A stretch of 64,000 nt of DNA from Amphirosellinia nigrospora (lineage: Eukaryota > Ascomycota > Sordariomycetes > Xylariales > Xylariaceae). This document shows, piece by piece, positions 36,625 to 50,800 of the stretch (the stretch's first letter is position 1; each line of letters opens with the position of its first letter). A program made the position numbers and the translations under genes. The notes beneath the pieces were generated by a model, which saw only the letters and a program-made list of their open reading frames with translations, was not told where the DNA came from and searched no databases. Where the stretch lies: positions 3,960,001 through 4,024,000 of the forward strand of contig SCHM01000001.1 in NCBI GenBank assembly GCA_004123355.1, given 5' to 3'.

Positions 36625-38650
36625 ATGGTTCTCTTGGGCCGGATCATATTCCTCGCCGGCTTGACCTCCTCTCAGACGATCCGGAAGGATGGGCAGATTG
36701 TTTGTACGTAAGGTGTTCTAAATTAGCAGTTGAATTGAAACTGATGGAACACAGTGCTCGTCGCTGCTGAAGAGATCGACAATGAGCTTGTTCTCACGGA
36801 CGATATACTTGCTCAACTAGCCAGTCAGGAGCTGAGCAGTGTTGAGCTCTTTGAGTTTCCGGAGAACATTGAGGCGATTGGAAATGATAAACGATCGTTC
36901 TTCACTGGTTGCAAGACGTACCCAGGTGACTCGCATTGGCCGCCGCAGCCTGTCTGGAAGGTCTTCAACCTCCTGACAGGCGGTGCCTTATCACGACTGT
37001 TCCGATTGGTGCTGTTTGCTATACTAATAGCGAGCACTACGACGCAGATAAATGCGAAGAGGTTCTCGCGCATTGGCATGAGTCTGCAACTCAGTATGTG
37101 TTGTTGTTAAGTCATAGCACCACATGACGTTAGCTAATTCTGCCAGCGCCGGCGACCCGACTTCTATCATGTCTCCTCTATACCAGGGCAAGACCTGCAT
37201 GCCTGAGAACGGCAATAACAGCACATGCGACATCGGCGGCTTCCCAAGCTACGCCGTAAACATCTCTACCGTTTCTCAGGTCCAACTGGCCATCAACTTC
37301 GCGCGTAATACAAATGTTCGTCTTGTCGTCAAGAACACGGGACACGACTTTCTCGGTAAGAGCACTGGTGCGGGTGCCCTGTCGATATGGACTCACAACC
37401 TGAAGTCTATCGATTTCGTCGAACGCTACACTAGCGATGGCTATACCGGCCCCGCCATGAAGCTTGGCGCTGGTGTCGAGGTTGGCGAGCTATATGCAGC
37501 GGCTGATAAGTACGACGTCAGTGCAGTAGGTGGTGAATGTAAAGGCCCAGGTGTCACCGGCGGCTACACTCAAGGTGGTGGTCACTCGCCGCTCAGTTCC
37601 CTCTATGGCTTGGGCGCTGACCAGGTTTTGAGCATTGATATCGTCTTACCCAACGGCCGTTTTGTCACCGCCGACAAGGATCACGATGCGGATATCTTCT
37701 GGGCTGTCCGCGGAGGTGGCGGGAGCACATTTGGCGTTGTTATTAGCATGACGGTTAAAGTGTATCCTAAGATGGTCTTTTCTGGATTAACCTTCTTTAT
37801 CACGACTGGAAACGACCCGCTGGCTAATGTCAGTACCGAGGCTTTCATGGCCGCGCTCGAGGCTTATTGGCGCAGATTCCCCGATTACGCCGCAGCAAAG
37901 GGGCACTACGGTTATTCCAGCGTGTACCATCGCTCCGACGGCATCCCAGGCTATACTTGGCAGTTCCACCCCTGGCTAGCACCCGGCACAGAGCTCATCG
38001 ACTTCAAGAAGACCATCGCGCCCCTTTTAGCTGAGTGGCAGGCGGTTGGCTTCGACGTCGAGCCAACCTTCTTTGAGCATGACAACTTCTATCAGACTTG
38101 GAATTCGCATTTCCGTACCGAGTTCGTCGCCAACGCCAATATACGTCAGAGCTCGCGACTCATTCCGGCCAAAGCCTGGGAAGACGCAGCGACGCTAAAC
38201 CAGACGATCACGACAGTGCAGGATGTCTTGCAGAAGAGCGCGCTGATCATGTACAACATAGTCGGCAAGGAGCAGCAGGGCGTCGACAACGCCGTCAACC
38301 CTGCCTGGCGCGACAACCTGTTCTTCGTCATCGCCGCCTCCGCCTGGACGGATACGAGCACTCCCGCCGAGGTCGAAGCCGCCAATGAGGCCATTACTTG
38401 GGACATTGGGCGAAGCTGCGTTCCGTCTCCCCAGGAGCGGGCACTTACCTTAACGAGGCCGATGTTGCCGAACCCAACTTCCAGCCAGTCTTTCTGGGGC
38501 ACCAAGTACGATCGCTTGCTGGCGATCAAGAAGAGAGTCGATCCCTGGGACACTTTCTGGGCGCCCACGGCTGTCGGCAGCGAGAATTGGTACGTCACGC
38601 GCCAGGAATCGTGGCTGCGGGGTCAGAATGGTCGTCTGTGCCGCAAGTAA
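36625..38650 (+). CDS. secreted FAD-linked oxidase (PCMH/BBE type)
   Basis: Three exons: 36625-36703, 36755-37093 and 37147-38650. Exon 1 encodes a short hydrophobic leader (MVLLGRIIFLAGLTS), a likely signal peptide. Exon 2 has CKTYPGDSHWPP, typical of this oxidase group. The PCMH FAD-binding domain includes VVKNTGHDFLGKS (the His that can hold FAD covalently), GGECKGPGVTGGYTQGGGHS and AVRGGGGSTFGVV. The C-terminal BBE segment ends NWYVTRQESWLRGQNGRLC. About 640 aa. Relatives oxidise alkaloids, sugars or secondary metabolites; the substrate here is unknown, and no biosynthetic cluster surrounds it. Near 36989 a single base is missing between GGAL and TTVPIGAVCYTN. Confidence 0.87.
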
Positions 38651-38729
38651 AGTGTAACTATATGAAATAGACACGGAATCTGTTAAGCAATGACTTCTCT
38701 TTCGTTAAAACTATCTGATACACTTAGTT

Positions 38730-38775
38730 ATATCAGCTATTGATAACTATACAGCTAGCTGTATAGCACTGATAT
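38730..38775. terminator. palindrome downstream of the FAD oxidase
   Basis: A perfect 20 bp palindrome (38747-38766, CTATACAGCTAGCTGTATAG) is flanked by ATATCAG and CTGATAT arms at 38730-38736 and 38769-38775. It lies 80-125 bp after the stop codon of the FAD oxidase. A hairpin is possible; a role in 3'-end formation is only a guess. Confidence 0.45.
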
Positions 38776-41700
38776 CCAGCTTCCCTTCTACCTCAAACTT
38801 GTTAGTATTATAGGAAATAGGTGTATAGTTAGTTAAACTAGGCCCGTTAGACGGCAGAAGACTATCTTGAGAATGATTGGATGATGTAGTGAGCATAAGC
38901 TAGAAAGAAAGGTGATTAGACGGGATCTCCTGAAGCATTTTTGCCTCAAGATTGCAGCTAAGAAAACCATCTGTTATAACTATCTCACGCACCGATGAGC
39001 AATTGAATAGAATACCATTAGTTATGGCCACTTCCGTAACCGTAAATTCCAACTTTTACCCCTTGACGGGACTGTGTCGTTTATTCTAGAGCCGTGTCTC
39101 AATAACGAGTTATCAGGCCCTTCCTAACAGAGACGCATTTTCTACAGCTCCGAGCCAAGGCGCCACGACAGCGCACGTTCATTTATGCTTACTGAACAGC
39201 TGAACGGGCCCTAGCATGATGACGAGATATCGAGGCGCTCTATTTGATAGAAACGTCTTTTATAGGCATACCCTTTCGGAAAGCGTTCAAGCTTTGGACG
39301 CTTTGGTTCGCTCGGGCTAGGTGAGTGGTACCAGAAGTAATATCTTCGGGCATGATGTCGTATGACTTGAGATCCATCTTCCTCCTGCCTTTGGCATGAT
39401 GTACTGACGCCGTGGAAAATAGCTACTACCGCTTTTCTTTATCGCCTTCAACAGTTGTAAGGGATAGTGGTGATATAGTAAAGGTGTTAGTTGTCAATTC
39501 AGCGGGTTCAGGAGCTCATTAACGTAGCACTATTGAGTCGCTGATAGTCTACACTAACGGGTGCGAAGCGAGGATCGGGGAGCGAGATGGCCGGCGATCT
39601 CTTACGTAGTCGACATACAGATGTAACTACCAACAAGCTCGTGTTCAACAGAACAGGGATCTCCAGAAGAAAAGAATGGTGCAATCTAGCGGCTTATACT
39701 TACCTAACAGTCGGGACGGAACTCAGACACCCGAGTGCGTGCTACCGAGCTACCCCTCGTGACACCTGCCGTTCACGTCCACGTTCCGTCCGTCGTGTCA
39801 CCGTCCGCCGGAGAAGTCATCGCGAAATCCAACATTGAGAAGGCGATATTGAGTTATGGTCCGACCCTCGAGGTCCACAAGTCCATTGCAGGTGCGGGCC
39901 GAAGCTCATATCGTCCTACGTAGGCGCATGGCTATTATGCTAGCAGGCAGTCTACTACTACCTGCCATCCAAGTAGATAAAGTCATTGGGGTTAGCCTTA
40001 CTAGACCAACAGTATTTCAAGGCCAAGTTAAATGTGGCTAAGTCATGCAAGTACTGATACAAGCTGACAGTCACTCAGTCCAGATGTCAGCTGTCTGTTT
40101 TTCTGTCTATACGCCTGCCTGCCTGCTTGCCTGCCGGCGGGATGAAGCGAAGCCTCGTTAGGCAGTTTAGATATGGAAATAAAGGTCAATAGCACAGCCA
40201 TTGATATCTAGGCAGCGTGGTATTCGGGAAATCGTTAGATACTCGCCAACAATAACGAAGGCAAAAGCATACGTGCCTGACCCAGTATACGAAGCATGGA
40301 AACGTGGTGGACGCTAGTGAAGAGGTGGGCCCCCGTCACGACTACCGCCGCCCCCAACATCGAGACTAGTACCAGGTAGGCAGTTAGTTAGTCCCAGCAG
40401 CTCGGTACCCATCGGCTTGGCTGGGACGGGAGACCCAGTCTCTTAAGCCAATCATGCGGGAAGGGCGTCGTTCAGGCCGAATTTTACTTGTACTTACAGT
40501 ACCTAGTTCTTCGACATCGAAATGCAGGCCTTTACTGATGCCCATGCCTAATGAGGCTCAGATATGCATGCAGACGCCTCGACAGAGGGTTATATCCGGA
40601 TTATCTTCAATATAATGATGCATATCATATAAAATGCTCCATCAGGCCGCAGTGCGACTCGGGCGGCTATGTCGTCGGATTACATAGGTACTTTGTCATA
40701 TACTTGTAGATCGCCTCCCCCGTAAGGTGACCAATAGGCAAGGCCGCTGCAATGGAACCCACCCCTTCTATTCCAATGTAACATGATGGGTGCAACACTG
40801 TAACTACTTACATAGGGGCTGGTTAGAACTCGACGGCAGGCAGCATGCATCTGCATCGGCTGGGTACATACTAGCATATGTTGTGCACGTGTACACGGCT
40901 ATGTGTGCTTGTAAATATGCCATAGTAGCACTGTACATACAAGCTTTCGTGGGTGTTTCCATCATCGTCGGAGTGTGTGGGATAACCCCTCTCTCAGCTC
41001 AGGGGCAGATGTGCTTCTTACTGTTGGATCGAACCGGGTAAGCAGACTACCTAAGTATGCACCCGGCCTAGATTGCCATGTACGACTATACCTACTGTAG
41101 AAAACCTAAGAGGCTCAACTCCGAATTTATGCCATTTTAGGCAGGATTCAGGTAGGTGTGTGAGAATGCGAGTGCGAGGGATTACACTAAAGCAAAGCAC
41201 CAACTTACACAACGTGTAATCAAGGGCTGGTAATAGCTGACTCACGTACCCATATGTATTTCCGCGTACAAAGCTGCTTCTTTATCAATATAGGCGAAAT
41301 GACAGATCAATTATACATACTGCTTGTACCTAGGTAGAATAGGGTGAGGTTTATCGAGGCGGCCGTCCTTAATCAATTCCTACCCCTTTCAAACCCCTCC
41401 ATGCCCCCTGCAGGGCGACAACCCCCGCGCATCCCGTGAACTCGCCGAATAAGCCGGTCGTAGGGCTGTAACAGCCAGGGGAGCAGACAGGGCCCGCCAA
41501 GCCCACCCTTCGACCTCGTACCCGAGCAGGTCCTGCCCGAGGCTTCCTATCAGCGCGAATAGTAGAGAGTAGCTTAACTTGGTATACCGGATCAGAGCAT
41601 TTCACTTGCAAGGAATCTTAGGCGCGCGCCGAATTCGCGCCGCTAAGAAACTTGCTCAAGCTGTTGGTTTTTGTTTCAAGTTGTTCGACATGCTCACTAA

Positions 41701-43817
41701 CAACACAACTGCTGAAATCAACTTCGTTAAGATGGCCCATTTCGACTCTAGTTCGCTAACATGACGACCTACATACGTGATGTCGATTTGCGCTTGATTC
41801 TTCAGACATGAGGTATTAAAGAATGGTTGAGAACTAGTTCACCTGACCTCTTCCTCGCTGACGCGGCTGCGCGGCAAAATACCCACATTGCGCCTAGTAT
41901 TGTTCCCAGGTCATAGCAAAATGACATAGTAAGCTGACCATGCGCTTCAATCCCTGCATATTTGCGAGTTACTCTTTTATACCTCACCACTTGCTCCTGT
42001 CAATGTACCAATACTCAATTCGGTGGGAGATGAAGATATGAGCTATCTACGAGAGGAAAATTAGATCACGGCTTTTACTTGAAATAGTTAAGATGATGTT
42101 TATATTTTGCACATCTTTTTGTATATTTCTCTTCCATTAACTACTACTACGTGACGAGAAAACATAACGAAGCAGGAATTGAGTGTGGGGTGATAGCGAT
42201 GAAACCCCAGCCAACGAGCGCCGCCAGGGCGGATCCCGGCCAGGGTTGACGCTATCAAAGACCAGCATCTCATGTCAACACAACATCGTACGACGATGTT
42301 TCCCCAGTTTTGGAAAAGGTTTGGATGATATCCGCGCAGCAGACCACCCAGTTCCTTGCCTAGGAGTGACTTTTCTTCACTCCTCATCCATAGTCGCAAA
42401 TGTCTCATTGGCACTGTCCCTTGGAATGAGGAAGATCCGAGTGCAGTGAGATGATGCTGCGGTCTGCCATGCACCGTTCCTGGCTCAACACCGTGCGAGC
42501 ATACTGGTATGCACGCACAGGCGCCTACAATATCCTTCCTTCTGAAGCGTGGTCCGTCAGTAGTGAAGGTTGTTGTAATCGAACACGGCGCGGCGCTTCG
42601 TTGGGACCCCGAAACCAGTTGGTCGAGGGGTCATGGAGCCAGGATGGCGATAACATTAACGGCGAGTAAAGGGCTCTATGTGTCCGTCCAGCGGATAGTC
42701 ACATATTGATACTCGACTTCTTTTTCTGTTTTTCGATCGTGAGATCCGTCCCCGCTCGCTCTCAAGTCCCACAATTGCACTCGGAACAATCAGCTCGCCG
42801 ATCTTGCCACGGCTTGCATGATGTACCTAGGTCAATCAACCTTGGTGGGAGGATAGACAGCCAGTGTCATCCTTCGACAGCAATATCACAGATACTGTTA
42901 TTAGTCTGTCGTTTTCTGAAATGATGGAAATAGTCGGCCTTGGATACGGATGTCGTCCGGATCCGGTCCGTGCGCTGTCCAGTGAATTGTCCGTCATTGC
43001 TTATTTGATTTTGATCGTCCGATTGAAAAGTTCAACTTCAAGTTGAATGTTCTTCTTTCTGGAGGTAAAATCTTCATTAAGCTTGTGGCGACATTCATCG
43101 TTAGGTCGTTCAATCATTCGTTAATTATTAAACCAAGGGTTGGGTTAGCTTGAGTTTGGGAGAAATAGCCAAATCTTAAGCGAGTGTACCGGCCGGCGCA
43201 GGACACCCAGAGTTTGTCCGTGTCCAGTCAGTAAGTTGGGGACCGTATATTTGTAAGCCGCTTTATGCCGTTAGATGAATAAAAAAATTTTAGGGTGAGC
43301 CCCGAAAATCCGAATAGCCTGTCCCGGTTTTTGTCGGGAGATATGGGGTGCATTGCTGCTGTATCTCTTTCTTTGAACGTATGAAAAACCCAGCCTCACT
43401 TATGCTGTTGAGGCCTGCCCTGAGTGTAAATGCAATCAATCGGCCGTCCCGGTTCCTGCCATATGAGATAAACAAAAAAAGAAAAATGGAAAGAATAACG
43501 ATAAAGAAACAAGGTTTCGACCGGGCTTGCGGTTGCGATAATGTGAGAGTATTCTCAAGTAAAAACAGACGCTCGCTCGCTTGAAAAGATTGACGAATTT
43601 GAAGAAAACCCAAACTTAATGCCGCCTAGAAGATTGGTCGCGAGGTCAGACTCTAGCCGACACAGAACGCACGAATGCTCTGGGATGCGATAAGATATAC
43701 GCCGTGCTTGCTCTGTCCAAGTCGAGGAATGAAGCACCAGACCGCTAAATTGATAAAAAGTGACACTCATGAGGTCGTCACTACAGGGTAGTGGTCCCTC
43801 GGCTTGGGCGGTGGTTG
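38776..43817. other. gene-poor stretch of 5 kb
   Basis: No domain-bearing ORF. Features seen: CCTG-type microsatellite at about 40113-40135, TACCTAGGTAG near 41330, and scattered short frames. The last 500 bp lie 3' of the ORF at 43818. Confidence 0.5.
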
Positions 43818-44864
43818 TCACATGGTCGTAGCGTACTCTTGATACCGATCCCAACCAAAGCCACCGCCAAAACCACCGTAGCCCATGCCCATGTTGACAC
43901 CACAATGTGAGGCTAACATACTCGGGAGCGGTAGTGCAGGGATGGGTGAAGTAACCATCGGCGAGCTGTAAAAGAGTCCTGCGGAAGAATACGGCTGACT
44001 AAAAGACGGAGAGGGGGACGGCAATTCTATCTCGTGAAAAGACATGTTTGCCCAGACTGGCGTAGAGTCCGTTGAGGTCGAAGTAACGGCAGGGCTTGAA
44101 GGAAGGACCCGCCACGAGTCAACTGGAGCTGGTACTCCCGGCGAGTGGCTCGTTTGCGACCACATGGCACTGCCAACGGGAGAGCTAGGTAAGAGCGGCG
44201 GCTGGCGGATCACATCGATGATCTTGGGTGGTGGTGGAAGCAGGGGCTTGTTTAATAATGCCATGACGCTGTTCTTGACTTCCTCGCTCTTCCCACAAAG
44301 CAACTCCCCAGCACCCTCCTCTTCTAGGCCTTCCAAGGCGGAAACATGCGTCCTGAAGACATACTTGTTGATTGCCTGAACAAATTCCTCGTGAAGTTTC
44401 TTGGCATGCTGCTCCTTCTCGGGCCAATCATATGAGCTGGCCTTGGCATCAACGCAAAAAACGTCCTTGTGATGCTCAATGAGGGCTTCTATCGTATCGG
44501 GAGTTAACTTGAAGGCGACCTCGTTTCGCAAGACCATGTCGACATGAACTATGTATGCTTCGAGATAGATAAAATCGTAGTTATGAATGGCCTCGACGAG
44601 TGGATTGGAATCCCTGCGCAATTCGGTATCTGGGTGTTTAGGGAGCATCAAAGAAGCCAGTGTCCATATGGCGTTTGTAGAGGACAAAGTTTCGGTGAGA
44701 CATCTCTGGTGTTGAGGCACACTGTTGAGGGGCCGCTTCACCCGATTGATGCGCTTTAGAGTCTGAGTTAACCAGGGTTCTATCTTGGAGCCGAGAACGA
44801 CGTTAACAGACGAAGCCCGAGGCGCGAAGGCGGCAGCGGATGCCGGTAGTAGTTGTGGAGGCAT
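43818..44864 (-). CDS. hypothetical protein, unbroken 348-codon ORF
   Basis: Uninterrupted frame. The first reasonable start is the ATG at 44864 (MPPQLLPASAAAFAPRASS). An open extension to 45029 has a hydrophobic run but is probably 5' leader. Residues 1-190 are globular-looking, with helical segments (NAIWTLASLMLPKHPD, NYDFIYLEAYIVHVDMVLRN, DTIEALIEHHKDVF). The C-terminal half is Pro/Ser-rich and disordered, ending in a Gly/Met/Phe-rich stretch (MGMGYGGFGGGFG). I do not recognise the family; no signal peptide, TM or zinc site. Long codon-biased frame and domain-like halves make a real gene likely. Confidence 0.65.
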   Translation of the reverse strand: MPPQLLPASAAAFAPRASSVNVVLGSKIEPWLTQTLKRINRVKRPLNSVPQHQRCLTETLSSTNAIWTLASLMLPKHPDTELRRDSNPLVEAIHNYDFIYLEAYIVHVDMVLRNEVAFKLTPDTIEALIEHHKDVFCVDAKASSYDWPEKEQHAKKLHEEFVQAINKYVFRTHVSALEGLEEEGAGELLCGKSEEVKNSVMALLNKPLLPPPPKIIDVIRQPPLLPSSPVGSAMWSQTSHSPGVPAPVDSWRVLPSSPAVTSTSTDSTPVWANMSFHEIELPSPSPSFSQPYSSAGLFYSSPMVTSPIPALPLPSMLASHCGVNMGMGYGGFGGGFGWDRYQEYATTM

Positions 44865-47800
44865 ATTGCATAGACTGTCTTGAAGACCAGAGACAGACAG
44901 CAAAGGATATAAAAGGAGGCGGCCGTGAGGACTAATATCTAGGAACAGCGGGGAGGATCGAGGGAGCGAGCGGGAGGTCAAAGTAAGCAAGTAAGTAAGT
45001 AATATGAACAAAATGGAAAAGGGCGGCAACGGAATGAGGCGGTTCCCCAGACAGGGTTATTAGCTAAGACGCCTACAGCCGCGACTAACAAGAAGAGAAC
45101 GTGGACGATATCTCGTGAAGAAAGAAAGAGGAGGGTGAGACAAGCCGCGGTGTGTGGGTGGTGGGGTGAGTTATCTATAGAGAAGTCCTAGGCTAGGTAG
45201 GAAGCAGGAAGCAGGCAGTACGTATCGAGAGCGATGGTCGCAACAGGCTTCTTTCTAGTGTGGTCGCCATAGTTCGGATCGCCTTTTTAATATGGCGCGT
45301 GGATTAATTGGTTTTTGCTCGATTAGGCCGCTTCTCGACTAGCAGAGGGAGGAGGGCGAGGATTGCAGAGGCATGGCCCGCTCCCGTGCATGAGTAGACG
45401 GTCGAAAAGTTGGCAGGTTGCATCGCATCGCATCACTTACTCGCTGAGTGGTATCGGAGTCTGCGAAAGGCGAGGTACTTCTGCTCCCGCAGGTACCTCA
45501 CCACACGCTGTGGGTGTGCCATGCCCGCTGTGCTTGGGCTGCACATGCGCTGTGCTGCGCTATGCTGTGCTGTGCTATGCTTTCTGCGGTAGGCTGCTGC
45601 TACCTAATAGGCCACTAAGTAAGTAGGTACCTTAATGGCAGGGCATTTTAGGCCGTGGGGCGTGGGTCGTGGGCCGTTGGGCCGGGTCAGAGTAGCAGGA
45701 TCAGGACATTCCCCCGCCTGCGCGACCGATCTGCCGCGGACTTGGCGCTGGGAACAGTCGCACACTATCCAGGTCTGTCCAGGTAGGTCATGCGCAGCCG
45801 GGTGGGCTGTGTATCGGCCTGCAGATGTCGACCCAGACGCAGCAAATAATAGTCCTGCATGCTGACAACCCAAGCTGAAAGTTGCATGTGTGGTCTGTGG
45901 CACTAATCGCACCACTGCACAGCGCAGCGCCACCTTTCGCCTCGTACAGCTGTACTCAAGTACCGGTACAACCACTCCGTATCTCCATATTTGTATGTGG
46001 AGGAAGCCAGCTTCACTTCTCACATACCTCACCTCGGTGCGGTGCGTTGTCCTCAGGCTAGGCCAGACATCTACCAACTACTACATAGTACGTCTACCGT
46101 CATAGGCATTCGTACTGCGATGCGTGATGACGAATTCAGTTCCCGAGAAGAAGTGAGACAAGGCCACATGGTGGTTGCAGGCGGGAGAGTTTCTGTCGCC
46201 GGTTCAGTTCGTCTCATTCGGTTATTCTAGGATAATCAGAAACTGCTCAGAACCTACACGAGCGTCTTACAGATAAGCCGATATTGGCCGAAATACTATG
46301 TACACATATTCATTTGCACATTTTTGACGGTAGCTTATGCCTTCCGCAGACGGTCCCTTCTGATATATATGATCGTCACATATAGGGACTAGAAGATCCG
46401 AGCACTTGCCGGCCAAAGCATATTAAACAAGTCACCGAGGCCGTCATGGCCGTACTACTTACTGTATTGCTACCAATAGTGCCGTTATTAGACCGGTAAC
46501 TTCATCTAAGGGTACCGCACAATCAACAAAAGTTGCATACGATCTAGACCTCCTTATTACCCCCTTATACAGATCATCTTACACCTACAAATCTTGGGTG
46601 ATGGCTCTTCGGTTAGTAGCAAGCTCGTTCAAGGAAATCATGTTGATATATAGTCCGAATTACTAGATATACCCTACATTTCAGATCTCAAGACTATAAA
46701 TCGGGGTCTCGGCGTCTTCTCAAGCTCTGGAAAGTTTTAAGACTCAGAACTAGGTCAGACCTCCGCTCCATGGTATAATTGGAATAGTCAAAAGTCTTCT
46801 CACGATAGGTATATGAGCTGAAGCCACCAAGAGATAATGATCCCCTTTATGGTATCACATGCCTTGGGGCTGACTCCAAGCGCCCTCGTTAGTAAAGGAA
46901 CATCACGGAGTACTGTTACCTTCGTCCAATGTTTCCCCAGTCTGGAGCTAATTCGCCTATATCTTCCATTGTGCAGATCGCGAAACATAGCACGTCCGTT
47001 ATAGGTTTATCTTTGGAGCGTCAATGGCTACGGTTACTTGGATCTCCATATAGAGAAACGCAACTTATTTAATCAATATGCAGGGTGTTTCGCCGAGTTA
47101 ACCAGAAGACTACTGAGGATTGGTCTTCACTGATGGTTCGTCCTTAGCTATCGACTCCCGTTCAGGTATGGCGACTCATAGGCACAGCAGCACGCTGAAG
47201 CTATCAAGAAGCACCCACAACGCTCAGGTGAACGAGTTGCGCTAGGGACGATAGATCAGGAGAGGAGACTCTAAAGGTATGGAATGACCTAAGATTATGC
47301 AGCTATTGCCGAAATTGGGAGCAGGAAACCCAGGGTGACCTTGCCTGGTAAAGGAAGAAAAGGCCGAGCAACATTGAGATTTAATGACAGCCTGTAGACA
47401 GCATATCTCAAGGTTGCGACCCTGGCTAGTGGCGGATGATGAAGTGAGGTGTGTCTACGAGATTTAGCACTTCTGGCATTTCATTGGCTAGTTGCTGTTA
47501 AGCCGGAGGGTAGTTCGAAGTGGAACTGAAACAGCTCCAGATTTTGATTGGCCCAAAATTCAAAAGGGCCATGAAGGTCCAAAATGAATGAAACCTGGGC
47601 CTCAGCACCTACACTAGACGGGAGATGAGTAAATAGAGTGTACAGAGCGAATGGAAACAATGGGAAAGAGCAGTTCGATTCATAAAAGGACATATAAGGC
47701 CGCTGCCAACAGGGTCAGGGACCTCCGGAAGACAGACTCCTAAAAAGGGGACACAACCGTAACACCAGGCTACTGGCATATTTGTGTACGATTTCCTATG

Positions 47801-50800
47801 TGGTAAGATCAACGGGTGTAACTGCCGTGGAGTGGTCCGATAATATAGTGAGTCGTCGTCACGATGGCCTAGTGAGTATCGAGGCCGATCCAGTGAAATT
47901 CTATGGGCTTGTAAATGCAGTCTTGTATCAGGTGTGGCCAGAAATCGATGGCGGCAGCACAACTACAAGTACAAGCGGAGAACATCCTAGGCGCATCTCG
48001 ATATGAGATGCATTCGGTGCGAAACCAAGCCACACGAGTATGATGAAGAGAAGAGACAGTAGGTAGTTGCCGAAGCCAAACGGGGGGATCCAATACTAAG
48101 TAACGAGAATGGGCGCCAACGTTGCATGAGGATTAGTCGAGCCAAACAACCGGGTTAGATACCTACCGGCGTGTGGCTGAGCGCATCTACATCAATACCT
48201 ACCCACTGTAAGAGCTTCTATCAACTTGCTCTTGTGGACGATAAGGCAATGTACAGGAACAATCGATGCACAAGTGGATACTTGCAGCGAAACCTACAAA
48301 GGTACCTGTTCATTAAGAGGCACAATACTGGCTCCGGGCGGGCTGCCATACCCAGGACCCATATCTTCCGGGTTAGCGAGGACGGGAATCCATCAATCAG
48401 TCTCTCCATTGCGGCAGGCTAGCAACGGCCTCTCCGTTTTGTGCATTTCCACTGAGGCAACGTCGCGCCCGCTCTTTGCCGCCTCCTCTCACCGCGTGTT
48501 ACACGGCGACGAAATTTCCCAGCCGGCATGAATGGCACGGTACTGCATCGTCATCGACTGGACAATTGGATTTCTTGCTTGCGGGCCGAACGCCTTCAAG
48601 CCCTCGAACTCCCTGGCCCTGACCCCTTGATCTCGTGATCACCCGACCTTCGTCACATGCCAACTGCCTCTCGCAGCCCGCTGACCTCGACAGCCAACGG
48701 AACCGCGCACAAGCGCGACAAAACTCCAATCTCATGACAATCCAGAACCAGGTTTGCCAATGCACTAAGCCGCCGCAGTTAAACAATGGGCAGCGACGAC
48801 CTGAGCAGAGACCTAAGCAGAGACCTGAGGTCGTAAGCGCAATGGACAGATTCGCATAATTGGCGATGGACGGTCGTGTAAGAGTAGCCGCTTTCAGAAA
48901 ATGCAGGGTCTAATTGGGTGGAATTGATACCGACGGTATTCCACAAGAGGGAAGTGCCCTGATCCCGGCTCCCGCCCACCTACCGGACAATAGTAGTACA
49001 CCGTGTTGAGACATTGCGGTCCAAGCAAACGATGTGCACGAACCGCCCCTGTATTTCGTCACAGGAGGCAAAGAGGACAGCAAATGGGACGGTTTTCGAC
49101 GTCGTCGAGTCATCATATGTGATACCGTTGCAGTATACGTTCTCCCTTTACAATTCTATCGAAACGATACAAACCAAAGGAGCTCGTGATGGCCAGCAAG
49201 CCTGGCCATGAGAGAATCAACGATGTCGAATGATGCTATAACTCCTAGGCCAACGTGGTACACATAGCTTTTAGGCAACTCCCAAATATGAGGCGGCTAT
49301 GGATAGTTGTTTCTCTACCTACCTAGGTACAAGCTTGGGATAGTTGATTAATTCTAATAAGTGGGATTGAAAACGTGGTTAATAGGCCTGAAAGTGTAGC
49401 GACGATGCGCAGACTTCCAATCGGCAGTTCTACGGAACCCCGGCGTTTCAAACCCCGCTACAGCATGCAGCGTACAGCGAGCGAGACCGGCGTGCTGCGT
49501 TCACTTACTTGTACACGATGAATGTTACTGGAGTATAGCGGCGCGGCTGGAGCTATAGTATAGGTCAACACACGAATATAGCGTAAATCCCGGCTTCAGT
49601 TAGGCCTTTACAAACTTTACAGGAAAGATAGTATATACTGTACTATTTTTGGTGCGAGTCTATCTACAGCAGGACGTAGGTAGTGCCAACATATTCGGGC
49701 TACACAGTATCCGGCATCCCTGTGGAGCTGAAAGACCGTATTGCGGGGTGGCAAGGTGAGGCGAGCCGAGGCGAGCCTTCTGTACAGGTGGCTAGTGAGC
49801 GGCCTCCCACTGCATGCGCCACTATGCCAGCACATCAAAAACCCCAATCATTACCCTAACGAGCCCCATATTAGCCACAGGAGTAGCTCCGAGGGGAGAC
49901 CAAGTCAACAATGACTTCATCGCCAGAGGCCAAACTTCTGAAACCTCCAAGATTTCCAACTAACAATTAGGCACGACGAAAACTTTTTCCTCATGTACCT
50001 ATACGATTGCATGGGTTAGGTAGGTATCTACCCTACGTCTGCGGCGGCTGAATTTGGCCGTTCTAGCGGATCGCTGATTGCACAACGGCCAACTCACCCT
50101 GACTCACATGCGTCGTCCATCATCGCGCCTCACTTGGTTTCGCAAAGAGCCACTCTATTTACGTGCCACTTCGATGTCATCTGAGATGCAAGCGTCGTAG
50201 GAGCCGTTTTGAAAACGATGGTCCGCTCTTTGGGCGCTCTTGTGTATGCGCCATGGTCAATCTTCATAGCTGAATATTAGGTTTTGTTGGGCAGGGAACG
50301 CCCAAGCCGAACCGCCCGGCCTGAACGTCTAGCTAGGCATGGATTCTCTCTTGTCGAAATCTATGCTTGTCTATCACACTCTAGTAGTTGGTCATCTGAT
50401 ATCGAGTGTCTTGTGCCGACATACCCTGCTCACAAATGTGCTGAGATGGCGGTGAACAACCAGCTTGGAAGCTAATCCGCAAAGCGGCAAATTCTACCAC
50501 CAATTGTTGCGCAACCTAAACATGGGGTTTCGTTTTATTTTGTTAGCAAATGTAGCAACTTGAATCCTTCTTTCGAGCATTGTGTGAAGTGTTCAAACGA
50601 CCCAAACTGCTGCACCATCAACATGCGACTCGAGTATGCGATTGAAGTATGTAAGTCTAGGAGAAGCCACCTCGCCCGAGATAGATAAAAACACTAAGGC
50701 GCTGTCAATAAGAATACTCATATCAATTAGAGGTCGATGATAATAGTTATCAGTTATAACTAAATGTGTGATGCGAACTTCGCAAAATAAGAGACTGCGT

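Noticed and set aside
45604-46077. 157 aa minus-strand ORF
   Set aside because: Composition dominated by Arg, His, Cys and Pro from GC-rich sequence, with no domain and no codon pattern.
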